64,000 bases of DNA from Argyresthia goedartella (lineage: Eukaryota; Arthropoda; Insecta; Lepidoptera; Argyresthiidae): NCBI GenBank assembly GCA_949825045.1, contig OX463815.1:19585231-19649230 (forward strand). The letters run 5' to 3'. Below the pieces are notes generated by a model that saw nothing but the letters and a program-made list of their open reading frames with translations, searched no databases and was not told the DNA's origin. Within the stretch, counting starts at the first letter, position 1. Every line of letters starts with the position of its first letter. Of this stretch, positions 1-13,100 are shown in pieces. The position numbers were made by a program, and so were the translations under genes.

Positions 1-50
1 ACAGAGCGGTGGCCAAGAAGAGCGACAAGGCCAGTGTATGGACGACCACA
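1..50 (+). pseudogene. RTE-type LINE fragment (RT C-terminal tail)
   Basis: One frame reads TERWPRRATRPVYGRP, matching the C-terminal tail of the RTE remnant at 43561-43805 (TEWWPRGATRPVGRPP). Only a few dozen bases are visible before similarity ends, so this is a truncated relic cut by the window edge. Confidence 0.55.
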
Positions 51-194
51 TTTTAGTAGTTTCTTAAAACCAGATAAGACGTTAAGACCGTAGTTACGAA
101 GCTAATCAGTGCACACATTGTCTTAGCTCCAACGGCGAAACAAGATAAATACTCATATATAGTAGGCTTTCCAACATATAATAATCGGTCAAGT

Positions 195-656
195 GACAGT
201 CGGTCTCCCACACGAAGGGTTCTAACCAGGAACCACTAAAACCACCACTAAAAATAATAATATAAAAACCAAAACAGAATAATATTATGTCCGAACGTGG
301 ATTCGAACACAAAACTCTAAGATTGCGAAGCTGAAATCATACCAATAGCGCCACCACAACCATGTGATAAACCGCGAAATCTACGATCATATTTGAATCG
401 TGTTATGGTTTGACGGGATGGTGTTAAAACACGTCTCTGGGGGACCCCCTTTAATTTATAAAATCTCGTTTAGTTCATTTGTTGCTGTAGCGGAAACAGA
501 AATACACCTTCTGTGAAAATTTCAACTCATTACCTATAACGGTTCATGAGATATTGCCCGCTGACGGACGGTCAGACGGAGGGACGGGTGGACAGCGGTG
601 GCTTAGTAATAGGGTCCCGTTTGGCACCCTTCGGGTACGTAACCCTAAAACAGGTT
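195..656 (-). repeat. GGGTTCCGTACC-type lepidopteran repeat, degraded copy
   Basis: The left end has an ACGAAGGGTTC block. The right end has a run of GACGGACGG-like repeats, GGGTCCCGTTTGGCACCC and a terminal AACCCTAAAA. The same parts in the same order occur at 13337-13625 and, in opposite orientation, at 35157-35945. It is non-coding. The short plus-strand frame at 554-853 lies inside it and is not a gene. The gap 657-1026 is intronic DNA with no further feature seen. Confidence 0.6.
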
Positions 657-1026
657 CCCGACAGCTCCTTGATGATGCAAGGGTGGAAGTAGACTTAGTT
701 TCTCGTTTGACCCAGGAGAAACATAATTTCCATGGTGGCAATCTTAAAAATGTTGCGTTTGAGTGTTGCCAGCAAAAAACAAAATGTTTTCCAATTTATA
801 TCGGTAACCGGTGGCATTACGAAAAAAAGGTATATATAAAAAATGTAGCGTAGTTTGCTACACACATTCTGCACAGAAAATGTTATAACAATGTTTTATG
901 TAGGGTTATGTAGGGGTTTTCTCAGGAACACGCGGATTTACAATTGAAAACCTACTACTAGACCTAAAAGTAGGATCGCGGCGAACGTAACACCACACAA
1001 CACAGCGAAAATAGTAGTTGAGTTAC

Positions 1027-1188
1027 CTTTTTGTGCGTGATCCCAATCTTCTTGTAGAAGTCCGCCAGACTGGCCTCGGGCAGTATGGTGCCGCCTAGCA
1101 GCGCCGCGGCCAGGCACAGCCGGTCCTGCGGCACGTCCAGCACCGCGGGAAGATCGTGCACCATGAACTCCTTGCTCTCTAGTGACGA
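1027..1188 (-). CDS. FAM120: FAM120-like exon 5
   Basis: 54 codons, phase 0 at both ends, from acceptor CAG (1189-1191) to donor GTAACT (1021-1026). It opens SSLESKEFMVHDLPAVL and includes LCLAAALLGGTILPEASLADF, matching the family's conserved AALLGNHILP segment. GC-rich coding DNA stands out from the AT-rich surroundings. The 3' splice site lies in a 58-bp tandem duplication (see 1174-1289). Confidence 0.85.
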
Positions 1189-4100
1189 CTGCCGAAGGAT
1201 CGACGGTTAGTTACGAACTCTCGTTAGTTTGGTCTCCAGGGACGAATGCTGAAGGAAGGACGGTTAGTTACGGACTCGCTGAAATCACTCAGCTTAATTT
1301 ACATGCTTGCCAAGGCTTACCAAACTTTTGCAAGCCAAAAGCCCCGGCAAACGACAATAGGAACCCTAAATAGATTTTATGATTGCTGTCATTTTCCCGT
1401 ATATGTCAAATAGACCACTAGCATAATAAAAAATTAAAATACCATAATTTATTGCCAAAAATCGCGGTTTCAAACTGATAATTGTCACGAAAATAGACCT
1501 ACAGTGAAGGTAGCTCTGTCCCTCACTGACAACGCAGAGTACGTCACTTCCTCTGAAGGGTGTTTTGAAAACACGATCCTTTTCACGTACTGAATAAAAT
1601 AAAAACGTACAAAAGAGGGGCCTTTTAGGGGGTTTTTAGGTCTCAAAACATTGTGAAATGTGATAATTTGAATGAAACTTCTCTATTGTACGAGGGGCCC
1701 TTCTAGCTCACAAAAAAGCATCGCATCGTTTACAAGTGCTTGCTGGAGTTTGGCAAACCTTTAGATTGCCCGCAGACCACAACAGACTTTTTATCAGCCA
1801 ATAGTTTAGTGGGGGGGCTTGTGTATACCTCATATTTTTGTCCTTGATCCCAACACCAGAATATCCTAAGTTGTGGGAATTAGTATCGATAGTTTTCAAA
1901 ATACAATAAAATACACTTTTTTTCATGTAAAAAAAGGGATATTTATTTTATAGCACACACCTAACTAACCACATATAAAGTTACGAATAAATTGATTGAA
2001 CCATATAAAATCAGATTACTATGGTTTTTACTACGGACAAACTTAGACAAGTTTGGGCATTGCCGGCCATATTGACTGATTAACGAAAAGAAGCATTTTG
2101 TCTTTTTTATGGTCAGTAGAGCATTGAGCAACCCTTACAAGATCGTAATGAGTGGCGGCGCGTGCCACCCCGGAAATTTCACATGAACATAAACATTAAC
2201 ATAAAGGCACATACATTGCGTCTGGCCCCACACTTAATCCACTCAGACTGCTTCAAAATTATTCAGATAGAATTCAATAGTTTTTAAGTTAAAGAAAGTC
2301 AGTGACTACAACGGTATATCTAAATGTAATGACTGGGCAATGTTTGGAATTCGTAAAAGTAGTGGAATTCGTAAAGTGGAGTTATCTTGTATGACCTTTA
2401 TGAACAAAAACTTTGATAGACATGACTATGTTAAAAAAAAAACAACTTTTAAGTTGTTTGTAGACCTGCAAAAACTTTACACATTAATAGAAAAATACAA
2501 AATTCAAATAATAGAATGACAACAGTTTGGCAAATAATAAACTGTGAAACTGGCAAAGTTATACCAAGGGACAATGATTTCTGCCTAAAGATAGGACGAA
2601 ACATTCTTCACCAATGTACCCTTACTCACAACAGAGCGTCTATATTCATCTCCATATGAAGCAGACTTTATTAAAAAAACAACAAGCGTCGGTAATGTAT
2701 CTTTAAAATTTCATCATGTATATCCCCAGGACATTGTAAAAACGTTTAGATTACTTAACTTAAAAATACTGGAGACCTGAGAGGTATATCAGTCAAAGTT
2801 ATTGGTTCAGTAATTCTATTTATAGCCTCACACTTAGCTTATATATTCAATAAATGTGTTGACGATGGGGCTTTCCCAGACCTCATGACCACATTAAACC
2901 TCTGTTCAAGTCGGGAGACAAGGGAGATACTTCAAATTTCAGACCAATGTCTATTGGTCCAGCACTAATTAAAATATCTGAAAAGTTTATACTCAATCAA
3001 ATGCCACTTCAACCGTACAAAACTCCACGCCAAACAATACGGTTTCACTAGGGGTAAATCGACTATGGATGCAGGTATTATCTCATATTTATTCTGCATG
3101 GGAGGCCGCACAGGATGCTATCGGAGTTTTTTGCGATCTGTCGAAGGCATTTGATTGTGTTGATCATAATACGCTGTTTAATATTTATGCTTCGGAAACG
3201 CACCGGTTTTTTGTTGCGCGAATCGATCGCGAGTAATCGGCACATCACTAGCGAAAACGGAACTAGCAGCTGTCACTCGTACCGGAACGAGATGTAAAAT
3301 TGGAGGTTATCTTTACTCTTTGTCTTGTCTCGTCGGTGAGAACAACATGTCTGCTCGGGCCTCGTGGCATTGATGGTATTTCGGTGTACCAATTATCAAA
3401 TACAGGCGTCGGGCCTGGTCGGAGTGTTAATCATCTACATCGTCGGGAAATAAGTAGATTCGCGTCAGCGGTCAAGTGACCCGTGTCGTGATTGAAAATC
3501 GTCGTATCGGACGGCGATTCCACGTGTCGGCAGGCAGCACGCCGGCGGCAGCGTCGGGCAGCGACAGCGAAACGACGGCAAGGATTCAATCCATATCCTA
3601 TCCCAAACTGTGCCCTTTTCCCGAATTCCCGTCTCGAATCGAGCTTTCGATTTCCTGTCTACGGAGAAATTAAACATTTTGGTAGCAGGAGCGCGGTTTC
3701 CTAGTGGGAAATCATCGATTCACGGTTCTAGGGTTGTTTTGTTGCCACATTGTAGTTGGGAGAAAAGAATATCTCAGATTGGCCGGCAATCTGTTTGGCA
3801 ATGAGTCTGTGGTCGGTACCACAATTAAAGTTCATTTCGGTTAGTGAAAGTATAAGTGTCCATTTAGTCAATAATAAATTTGTAGTCGGAAACTACTGTT
3901 ACCAGTGCATAAAGGATTGAACAGTCATTCTGCGAAGCCTAGATTGTATTACTTGCGGTAGAACGTCGGGTTCTATAGTCCTACAGTGTTATTTCGGTTT
4001 ACATAGCAGGGTCGGCCTATTTAATTGGTATTAAGCTGATTTTGCTGACCTCAAAGGAAGTGTGGTTCATATCGGAGGGCCACTTCTAGAAGCCAATTAT

Positions 4101-7100
4101 TATTTTGTATTGTTTTCATAATCAAGTTTTGTGGGTTATTTTTGTATTGTGTTTTATGGTGGCATTCTCTAATTGATTTAGAGTGTATATTATAAGGTGT
4201 ATGTCCACAGGGCAACCATATTAAATATTGTTTAGGATTTAATTGTTTAGTGGTTGCCTTGGTTTTTACAACTTAGTTTTAATTTCTGTGCCCAGCGCTG
4301 ACGGGAAAGTGCTGGTCTCTGGCTGTGCTTAGTTCGGTAGTGAAGCATAGGACCAGAAACAATTGAATTGGTAACCATGGCACCTTCACCCTTGACGGTA
4401 CTGCGGTATGGCGTCCGTGAGGAGATGAGATGGCTCGCCCATACTCACAAGTATGTGGAGCGACCTGACATGGACGATGTCCTGCTCAAGCGTGTGGAGG
4501 ACGCAATGACACGCGTCGGGAAGGTGTGTCGGCTGGCAGCGGAGGCTGAAGCCCTCGGGCTTACGGATGAGGCCTCGGTGGCTGCAGTGAAGCAGCTCTG
4601 CGCGGATGCTGACCAAGCGATGGAGTGCTTGGGCGACATCGAGCGTCGCGCCGAAAAAATTAAGCGGTCGCGTCGGGATGACCGCGGGGAGGGTAGCGGA
4701 GACCCGCCCCCTAAGGGTGTTGTCGGACGGCTGCCACACCTGGAGATTCCGGCCTTCGGTGGGGCAATTGATGAGTGGCCGGCATTCATCAATTTATTCG
4801 ATAGCCTGGTCCACGGTCGGGACGACCTGGACAGCGCCTACAAGTTGGCCCAATTATTGATGGCACTGCGGGGTGAACCGAAGGAGTTGGTCGGTGACCT
4901 AACGGTTACGGCGGGCAATTATGAGATTGCCCGGGTCATATTGTTTGACCGCTACCAACACAAACGGCGGTTGGTTGATGCGCAGCTGGGGAAGCTGTTC
5001 AGCATCCCAAGAGTAACCCGGGATGTTGACATCCGGGTACAGGTGCTCAACCCTGTGCTGGTGGCCACTAAGGCCCTTCAGAACCTTGGTCTGCCGGTAG
5101 ACCAATGGTCATATATCGTGTTATATATGGTTTTGTCACGGTTGCCTGCAGCTGTTCAAAGTCGGTTTGAACAGCTGCATGGGGGCAGTAGCTCGGAACT
5201 GCCCACGCTCGTCCAATTAACGGATTTCTTGGAGGGTGAATGCAGGCGATGCGATACCATGGATTCGGAGGCCAGTGTGCAGCGCCAACCCGCGCGGATG
5301 CGGGAGGAGCCGCGCCCCCCACCCCCACGGGGGGGTGGGCTGTCAAAAAAATTTGGCGTTTTGAGTGCCGCGCCGTCGGGTGACGGCTGTGTGCACTGCG
5401 ACAGTGCCGGTCATGAGGTGACCAGTTGCGCCAACTTTAAGGCGCTCGGTGTGGCTGCCCGTAGGAAGGTGGTCTTCCGCCACCGATTGTGTTTCGGTTG
5501 TTTGGGGCCGCACCAGCTGAGCGAGTGCTCACGCGCGTCCCCCTGTGAGTGCTGCGGTGGCAGGCACCACGTCGTGTTGTGCCTGAACCGGTCAGGCCCA
5601 TCGGACGGTCACCAGGGCCGGACTCAGGTTGGTCGGTCACAGGGCCCAACCAGGGCCGGACCCAGTCCCCCTCCGGGCAACGGGAGTCACCAACGGGGTG
5701 ACTGGGGTACCCGCGGACGGGACCCTCCCCCCCCGAGGGAAAGGGGGCAGCGCGGGGGGAAACAGGCGGGATAGCCGGGGTTCGGTCGCCGCTGTCCAGG
5801 GTCAGCGAGGACTTCGGGCCGCTGGCTCACCGCGTGTTACGGGCGGGTGTCAGATGGCACCTATGAGTGGCGCGAAGGCTGGGAGCCCACCACCTTCTGC
5901 GCCACCCTGCCCGTCGCTCTGGGAGGCGAACAGGGAGGCGAACAGTCGGATGTCGCCCCCATTCCTAGAGCGCCCCAGGTTGGATCCGCTCTCCCCCCTC
6001 CATCCACGGTGGCCACCGGGCACACCGTTCACAGTCCGGTATGGTCGGGTACCGGGAGAGCGAGGGGCCTATTATGCGGGTTGGGACCCCCTGATGTACA
6101 TGCGGTCTGATATGCCACCGGTGGCATATCAGCAGCCGAGTTACCAGGCCGACGGGGGTCCCAGCGGGTTCGGATCCCGCGGAGATTCCCGCTAGGGACA
6201 CGCCGCCCACTTACAGGGTGCCGCCACTCCACAGACGGTCATGCTCCCCACCGCCTCGGTGATAGCGTGGAGTATGGACGGCAAATCTTGTGTAGCACGA
6301 GCACTATTGGACTCGGGGGCCCAGGGGTGCTTAGTCTCGTGCAACCTTGTAAGACGGTTGGGCATTTCGGTAAGGGAGTATCCACATTCCATTCGGGGAA
6401 TTGGGAACACGGAAGTCGGTTCCGTTAAGGGAGTATGTCGGATTACTCTCTCGTCACGGGTGGATTCATCGGTGAATCTGACGGTCACGGCATTAGTCAT
6501 GCCTAATGTGATGGGCTCACACCCTCACGTACGGTTGTCGCCCTCGGTGCGACAGTTGGTCGCTGGGTTGTCACTAGCTGACCCGGAGTTCGATATTCCG
6601 GGCCCAGTAGACATTTTATTGGGTGTCGATGCCTTGGGATACCTGTTGTGCCAGGTGTCCACGTGTTGCAGGCGACTGGTCTGGTTTCGGTCAACACCAG
6701 ACTGGGCCATGCGGTAATGGGTCCGGTCATGCCGGCTGCCCCACGCCTAGCGACTCGTAGTCCCTTATTCGGTTCTGTACTCTCGGAGGTGATACAGAAG
6801 TTTTGGGAGGTGGAGGAACCACCTACGGTCCGCCGGTTGGACCCGGTTGAAGAAGAGTGTGAACAGTTTTATCGGAACAATACTGGTCGCCTTCGGTCAG
6901 GTCGATTTCTCACACGTCTTCCATTTCGGAGTGATCGCCCACCGCTGGGCAGTTCACACCATGCAGCCGAGACGCGGCTTCTGTCGATGGAACGACACAT
7001 GAAGCGTGACGGGATTTTCCGGCAGAAGTACGTCGACTTCATGCGGGAATACGAGTCGCTCGGCCACATGTCGGTTTCGGGTATCGACTGGAAGCGTGAA

Positions 7101-10100
7101 GACCACTGCTTCCTGCCCCATCACGCGGTCTTGAGGACCCCGGAGGGCAAAATACGGGTAGTGTTCGATGGATCGGCATCAACATCTAACGGCATGAACC
7201 TGAACCAGTGTTTGCATTCAGGGCCGAAGTTGAACCATGACATCGCGGATGTTATCACACGGTTCCGTCGACACAATGTTGTGTTTGTAGCTGACATCCG
7301 GATGATGTTTAGACAGACGGTCATTCACCCTGACGATAGACGGTATCACCTGATACTGTGGCGAGAGAGCCCAGATCAGCCCATCAGGAGCTGAACACCA
7401 ACACGTACGGGCTATGGTCTAGTCCTTATTTGGCGATTCGCACTCTGCGGGAGTTAGCGGATCGAGAACGGTTAAACTTCCCTAGAGGAGCAGCGATCCT
7501 GGAGCAGGACCTCTACGTGGACGATATCTGTACCGGTGCAGATTCCGTAGAGGAGGCGCTCGCTCGACGGGACGAGCTAGTTGAGCTCCTACGGGGTGGA
7601 GGTTACGAGCTCCGGAAATGGATGTCGAACTCTCCAGAGTTACTGACTGGTCTTCCGGATGACTACCAGCAGGACCCCCACATTTTTGAAAATTTGGAAA
7701 ATCCAAATATGTTGTCGGTATTAGGCGTCCAGTACCAGCCGGTGTCAGACATGTTCTCGTATCGGGTCGAGTTGGACTCCCCGAAGGTCTGGACGAAACG
7801 GAACGTCCTTTCAACGGTGGCTAGGACATTTGATCCAAACGGGTGGATCACCCCGGTAACATTTCAGCTCAAGTGTTTTATGCAGCAATTGTGGTCTGCT
7901 GAGCTGAAATGGGACGACCCGATCGGCGGGTCATTGAGCTCGGAGTGGGACTCGTTCTTTTCGACCCTCCCTGGCATTAATCGGATTTTACTGCCACGGA
8001 GGTTGGTCCCCACCAAACGATACACCGCCACCCTGCATGGTACGAGCTGAACACCAACACGTACGGGCTACGGTCTAGTCCTTATTTGGCGATTCGCACT
8101 CTGCGGGAGTTAGCGGATCGAGAACGGTTAAACTTCCCTAGAGGAGCAGCGATCCTGGAGCAGGACCTCTACGTGGACGATATCTGTACCGGTGCAGATT
8201 CCGTAGAGGAGGCGCTCGCTCGACGGGACGAGCTAGTTGAGCTCCTACGGGGTGGAGGTTACGAGCTCCGGAAATGGATGTCGAACTCTCCAGAGTTACT
8301 GACTGGTCTTCCGGATGACTACCAGCAGGACCCCCACATTTTTGAAAATTTGGAAAATCCAAATATGTTGTCGGTATTAGGCGTCCAGTACCAGCCGGTG
8401 TCAGACATGTTCTCGTATCGGGTCGAGTTGGACTCCCCGAAGGTCTGGACGAAACGGAACGTCCTTTCAACGGTGGCTAGGACATTTGATCCAAACGGGT
8501 GGATCACCCCGGTAACATTTCAGCTCAAGTGTTTTATGCAGCAATTGTGGTCTGCTGAGCTGAAATGGGACGACCCGATCGGCGGGTCATTGAGCTCGGA
8601 GTGGGACTCGTTCTTTTCGACCCTCCCTGGCATTAATCGGATTTTACTGCCACGGAGGTTAGTCCCCACCAAACGATACACCGCCACCCTGCATGGGTTT
8701 TGCGATGCCTCGGAGAAGGGCTACGGAGCTGCGGTGTATCTGCGTACGGTCGACTCCTTGGGGGAGGTTGATGTGCGGTTGGTCATGGCCAAGAGCAAGG
8801 TTGCGCCGTTGCGCACTCGCCTGACCATTCCCAAGTTAGAGCTTTCGGGAGCGGCTCTCCTGACTCGTCTGCTCAACCACACGATGACGGTTCTTCGTGG
8901 GTCAATAGCGTTGGAAGATACGGTCTACGCTTGGACGGACAGCCAGATCGTGTTATGCTGGCTGAAGGCTTCAGTTCACAAGCTGGAGATTTTTGTGGCG
9001 AATCGGGTTTCGCAGATTTTGACTTCGGAGGTTCCCTTAATCTGGAGACATGTTCCAGGGGAAATGAACCCAGCAGACTGTGCGTCTCGTGGGTGTCATG
9101 CTCCGGAGTTGGTTGGACATCCCTTGTGGTGGGGTCCAAAATGGTTGACTCAAGCCGAATCGGATTGGCCAATGAGTCCACGCGTTACCACGGCGAACGG
9201 CGCCTTGACAGTCAGTGTCTGTACGACGCAACCAGAGCCGGCAGAGGAGTTCAGCCTGCTGGAACGGTACAGCTCGCTCGACAAGCTGGTCAATGTGACC
9301 GCCTGGATCTGCCGATTTGCGCGGAATTGTCGGAATTCTGAGGCGCAACGAGTGCGGACACAGGTCCTGACACCACGGGAACGGAACCATGCGTTGTTCG
9401 CATTGGTACGGAACGTGCAGACGGTGCACTTTAAGTCCGAACTGGACATTCTGAGACGCGGACGCGTCCAACTGAAGGGGGCTGTGGCTCGGCTCAACCC
9501 GTTTATTGACCCTCAAGGATTGCTGAGGGTAGGAGGTCGGCTGCGGAATGCCAACCTGCCTTATGCGGCTCGCCACCCGTTGTTACTCCCTAGGAAAGGG
9601 AAGTTGGTCGAACTGTTGATACAGGATCGACACATTCGGAATGGGCATATCGGCGTTTCTCCAGCGCGAGTTCTGGATTCTATCGGGAAGACGCTTAGTG
9701 CGTAGCGTCGTATTTCGGTGCCTGCCTTGTTATCGGGCCAAGGCGGCTACGATGCAGCCCCAGATGGGCGATTTGCCCTCGGATAGGGTTAACGAAATCC
9801 GGCCCTTTGCGGGTGTCGGAACGGATTTCGCGGGACCATTCATGGTCAAGTCTTCACAGCTACGGAACGCCAGATTAGTGAAGGCATACCTGTGCGTCTT
9901 CGTGTGCTTGGCCACGAAGGCAGTCCACTTGGAGGTGGTCAGTGACCTCACTACAGAGGCATTTATCGCATGTCTAGATCGGTTCGTCTCACGAAGGGGC
10001 CTCCCGACATTAATCCGTTCGGACAACGGCACAAATTTTGTCGGAGCCAGGCGATATCTGCAGGAGGTCACTCAATTCCTGAACGGTAACCAGGACGCCA

Positions 10101-13100
10101 TCGGTACGGCTTGCTCCCGACGTGGGATTGAATGGGTTTTCAGTCCGCCGGGATGTCCTCATTGGGGAGGAATTTTTGAGGCTGCGGTTAAATCGGCTAA
10201 GTCGCACCTGACGAGGATCATCGGTGAGACCTCTCTACGCTTTGAAGAGCTTGCGACGCTGTTCTGTAAAATTGAAATGACACTGAACTCGCGTCCGTTG
10301 TGCCCGCTCAGTTCGGATCCAAATGATTTGGAAGCGTTGACTCCGGGTCACTTCCTGATAGGTCAGCCCCTTAACGCCCTGCCAGAATACCCATTCGGTG
10401 ATGTTAAGTTAAGTCGGTTAACTAGGTGGCAGATGTTGCAGCAGATGGCTCAAGATTTTTGGAAACGGTGGTCCCTTGAGTACTTGCACATCTTGCAGCA
10501 GCGCCTTAAGTGGACTGACCGGACGAGCCCCCCTCAAGTCGGTGATTTGGTGCTGATTAAGGATGCGAACCTGCCATCATTGAGATGGAGACGAAGACGG
10601 ATCGTCAATTTTTACACGGGTCGGGATGGCACGCCTCGGTCAGCAGAAGTCAAGGTGGGGGACTCGGTCCTCAAGAGAGCGGTCGCAACACTTTCTCACC
10701 TTCCTATTGATTAGGGACAGGTTCGGGCCTGTCCGGGCGGGTGACTGTTTAATATTTATGCTTCGGAAACGCACCGGTTTTTGTTGCGCGAATCGATCGC
10801 GAGTAATCGGCACATCACTAGCGAAAACGGAACTAGCAGCTGTCACTCGTACCGGAACGAGATGTAAAATTGGAGGTTATCTTTACTCTTTGTCTTGTCT
10901 CGTCGGTGAGAACAACATGTCTGCTCGGGCCTCGTGGCATTGATGGTATTTCGGTGTACCAATTATCAAATACAGGCGTCGGGCCTGGTCGGAGTGTTAA
11001 TCATCTACATCGTCGGGAAATAAGTAGGTTCGCGTCAGCGGTCAAGTGACCCGTGTCGTGATTGAAAATCGTCGTATCGGACGGCGATTCCACGTGTCGG
11101 CAGGCAGCACGCCGGCGGCAGCGTCGGGCAGCGACAGCGAAACGAGGGCAAGGATTCAATCCATATCCTATCCCAAACTGTGCCCTTTTCCCGAATTCCC
11201 GTCTCGAATCGAGCTTTCGATTTACTGTCTACGGAGACAAAGGTCAGTAAATTTTCATCACTTCTTTTCTCTCACGTGCTGGCAAAGGCACACCCCCTTC
11301 GGATTTCACGCCGTTCGGTAGGCGTGGAAATTAAACATACGCTATTAATTAAATTAAATCATTACGGAGTTAGATATAAAGCGTTGTATCTACTAAGATC
11401 ATATTCAAGCAATAGAAGTCAATGGCATTAAATCTGATGGATCGGGTGTAAAAATTGGCGTTCCACAAGGCTCCATATTAGACCCTTTCTTATTCCTGGT
11501 ATATATTAACGATCTGCCTTTCATGGTGGAGAAACTGACTGGCATGGTGTTGTTTGCTGATGATACTTCAATGGTCTTCAAAATTGAAAGACAAAAATAA
11601 TATTTTGATGATGTTAATGGTGTATTGTCTTTAACCCTGAATTGGTTCACAGTTAATATATATACATAGTTAGTTTTGTGTGAGACAGCAACACGTTAGA
11701 GGTAGTAAATGATACGAAGTTTCTTGGAATAACTATTGATAGCAAATTGCAGTGGGGACCCCACATAGATAAATTAGCTAGTAAATTAAGTTCTGCGGCT
11801 TACGCTGTTAGGAACATCAGACAAAACACGGATGTGGCTACATCTAGGCTAGTATATTTTAGTTACTTTCATGGTGACATATCCTATGGTATCTTGTTGT
11901 GGGGGAAAGCAAAAATTCAAACTATTTTTATTTTACCGAAAAGAGCTATTTTAGTAATTTATATAATAAGACACCCCTGGAAATTTTGAAATTGCCATTT
12001 GAGCAATTTAAAAAGCATGTTAAAGCGATTTTGTCGAAAAAGGGATATTACAATGTTCAAGACTATATGGGGTTAATCTAGCTCAACACAGACCTTGCTG
12101 TTATTAATTTTGTAATTATTTACTCCTTCTTATCATTATAATTAATATTGTAATATTTGTATTAGTTAAGCACAACCAATTTTTAAAAGAGATCTAAAAA
12201 CAATCTGTGGGCGTTTCTACGCCCTTCTTCTACCACAGTGTCCAATGTAGAGAAGAGGCAAGAAATGACGTTTGCTAAGTATATGTAAATATCTACAGAA
12301 CTTTGACTGTGACACTAGAATACCGTACCGTGGGAAACAGAAAGAGCAACGTCACAGTCATATAACCATCCAAGACCTGTTTTTTTTCTGTAGCCGGGGA
12401 TCGCACCCAGGACCTCTCGCATGGTAGGCAGAACCAAAACCGCAGCGCCACAGAGGTCGTCATGCCTAGCAAGTCAAGTAATGAGCAACCCACTTGATCT
12501 GAAGCTCGAACCTTTATCTCTGAAGGCGTCTACTATGCTTCAAACTGGGGCCCAATTCCGGTACACAATGACAATTACATGACGATTACGGTCAACTTTA
12601 GATATCCTATATCTGACGATTTTGTAATCGCATTCCCTTTGTTTTTTAACTAAATTATTATGCTTTCCAATTAACATAATATTTACCATAATTGCCTAAA
12701 AAAATATTCTCCTAACGCCAAATATTGAATATCTAAATTTGACCGTAATCATCATGTAATTGTCATTGAGCTGTTATTGTGTACCGGAATTGGGCCCCTG
12801 GAAATTTTTACACTCTTTAAATGTGATTATTGCGAATGTTTTTTAAAGGTTTTAAATTAAACAAATCGCAAGTTCGACACTTGACATTTCAAAGTGGCAA
12901 ACAAATTCCAAGTCGCAATACCTGTCTGAGATCGCTCCCGGCTATGAGTGGCATCGCCAGCAGCCCCGGAAATTTAACATGCGTACATAGCAGTCAAGTA
13001 ATAAGTAACCCAGCTGACAGGACTTTTTACTCAGCTAGCTCCTAACATCATCTTTTTAGGATAACATCGCATTCAGTGTGAAGTACTCACCCTATAAGTG

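Larger units (their letters stand above)
3175..11337 (+). mobile_element. BEL/Pao LTR retrotransposon, complete in structure, frames broken
   Basis: The element has LTRs at 3175-3676 and 10746-11337 with termini TGTTTAAT...ATTAAACA (an 8-bp terminal inverted repeat) and a perfect 5-bp target duplication. The interior runs gag with zinc knuckles, aspartic protease, reverse transcriptase with YVDD, RNase H, zinc-binding/integrase and a C-terminal BEL-type domain, which is the order typical of BEL/Pao. A primer-binding site probably starts at the TGG at 3680, just inside the 5' LTR. The polypurine tract before 10746 is weak (GGGCGGGTGA). The gag-pol reading frame changes at least five times and has one in-frame TAG, so this copy cannot make a full polyprotein as assembled. 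It is inserted in a LINE inside FAM120 intron 4. Confidence 0.95.

Noticed and set aside
554..853. Open frame of 99 codons on the plus strand and its minus shadow
   Set aside because: It lies wholly in a GGGTTCCGTACC-type repeat; composition reflects GACGGACGG-like runs and there is no domain.
11237..11327. Explaining the 91-base LTR difference as removal of an intron from element RNA
   Set aside because: The segment does not begin with GT or end with AG at the observed junctions, and both LTRs should then be short.
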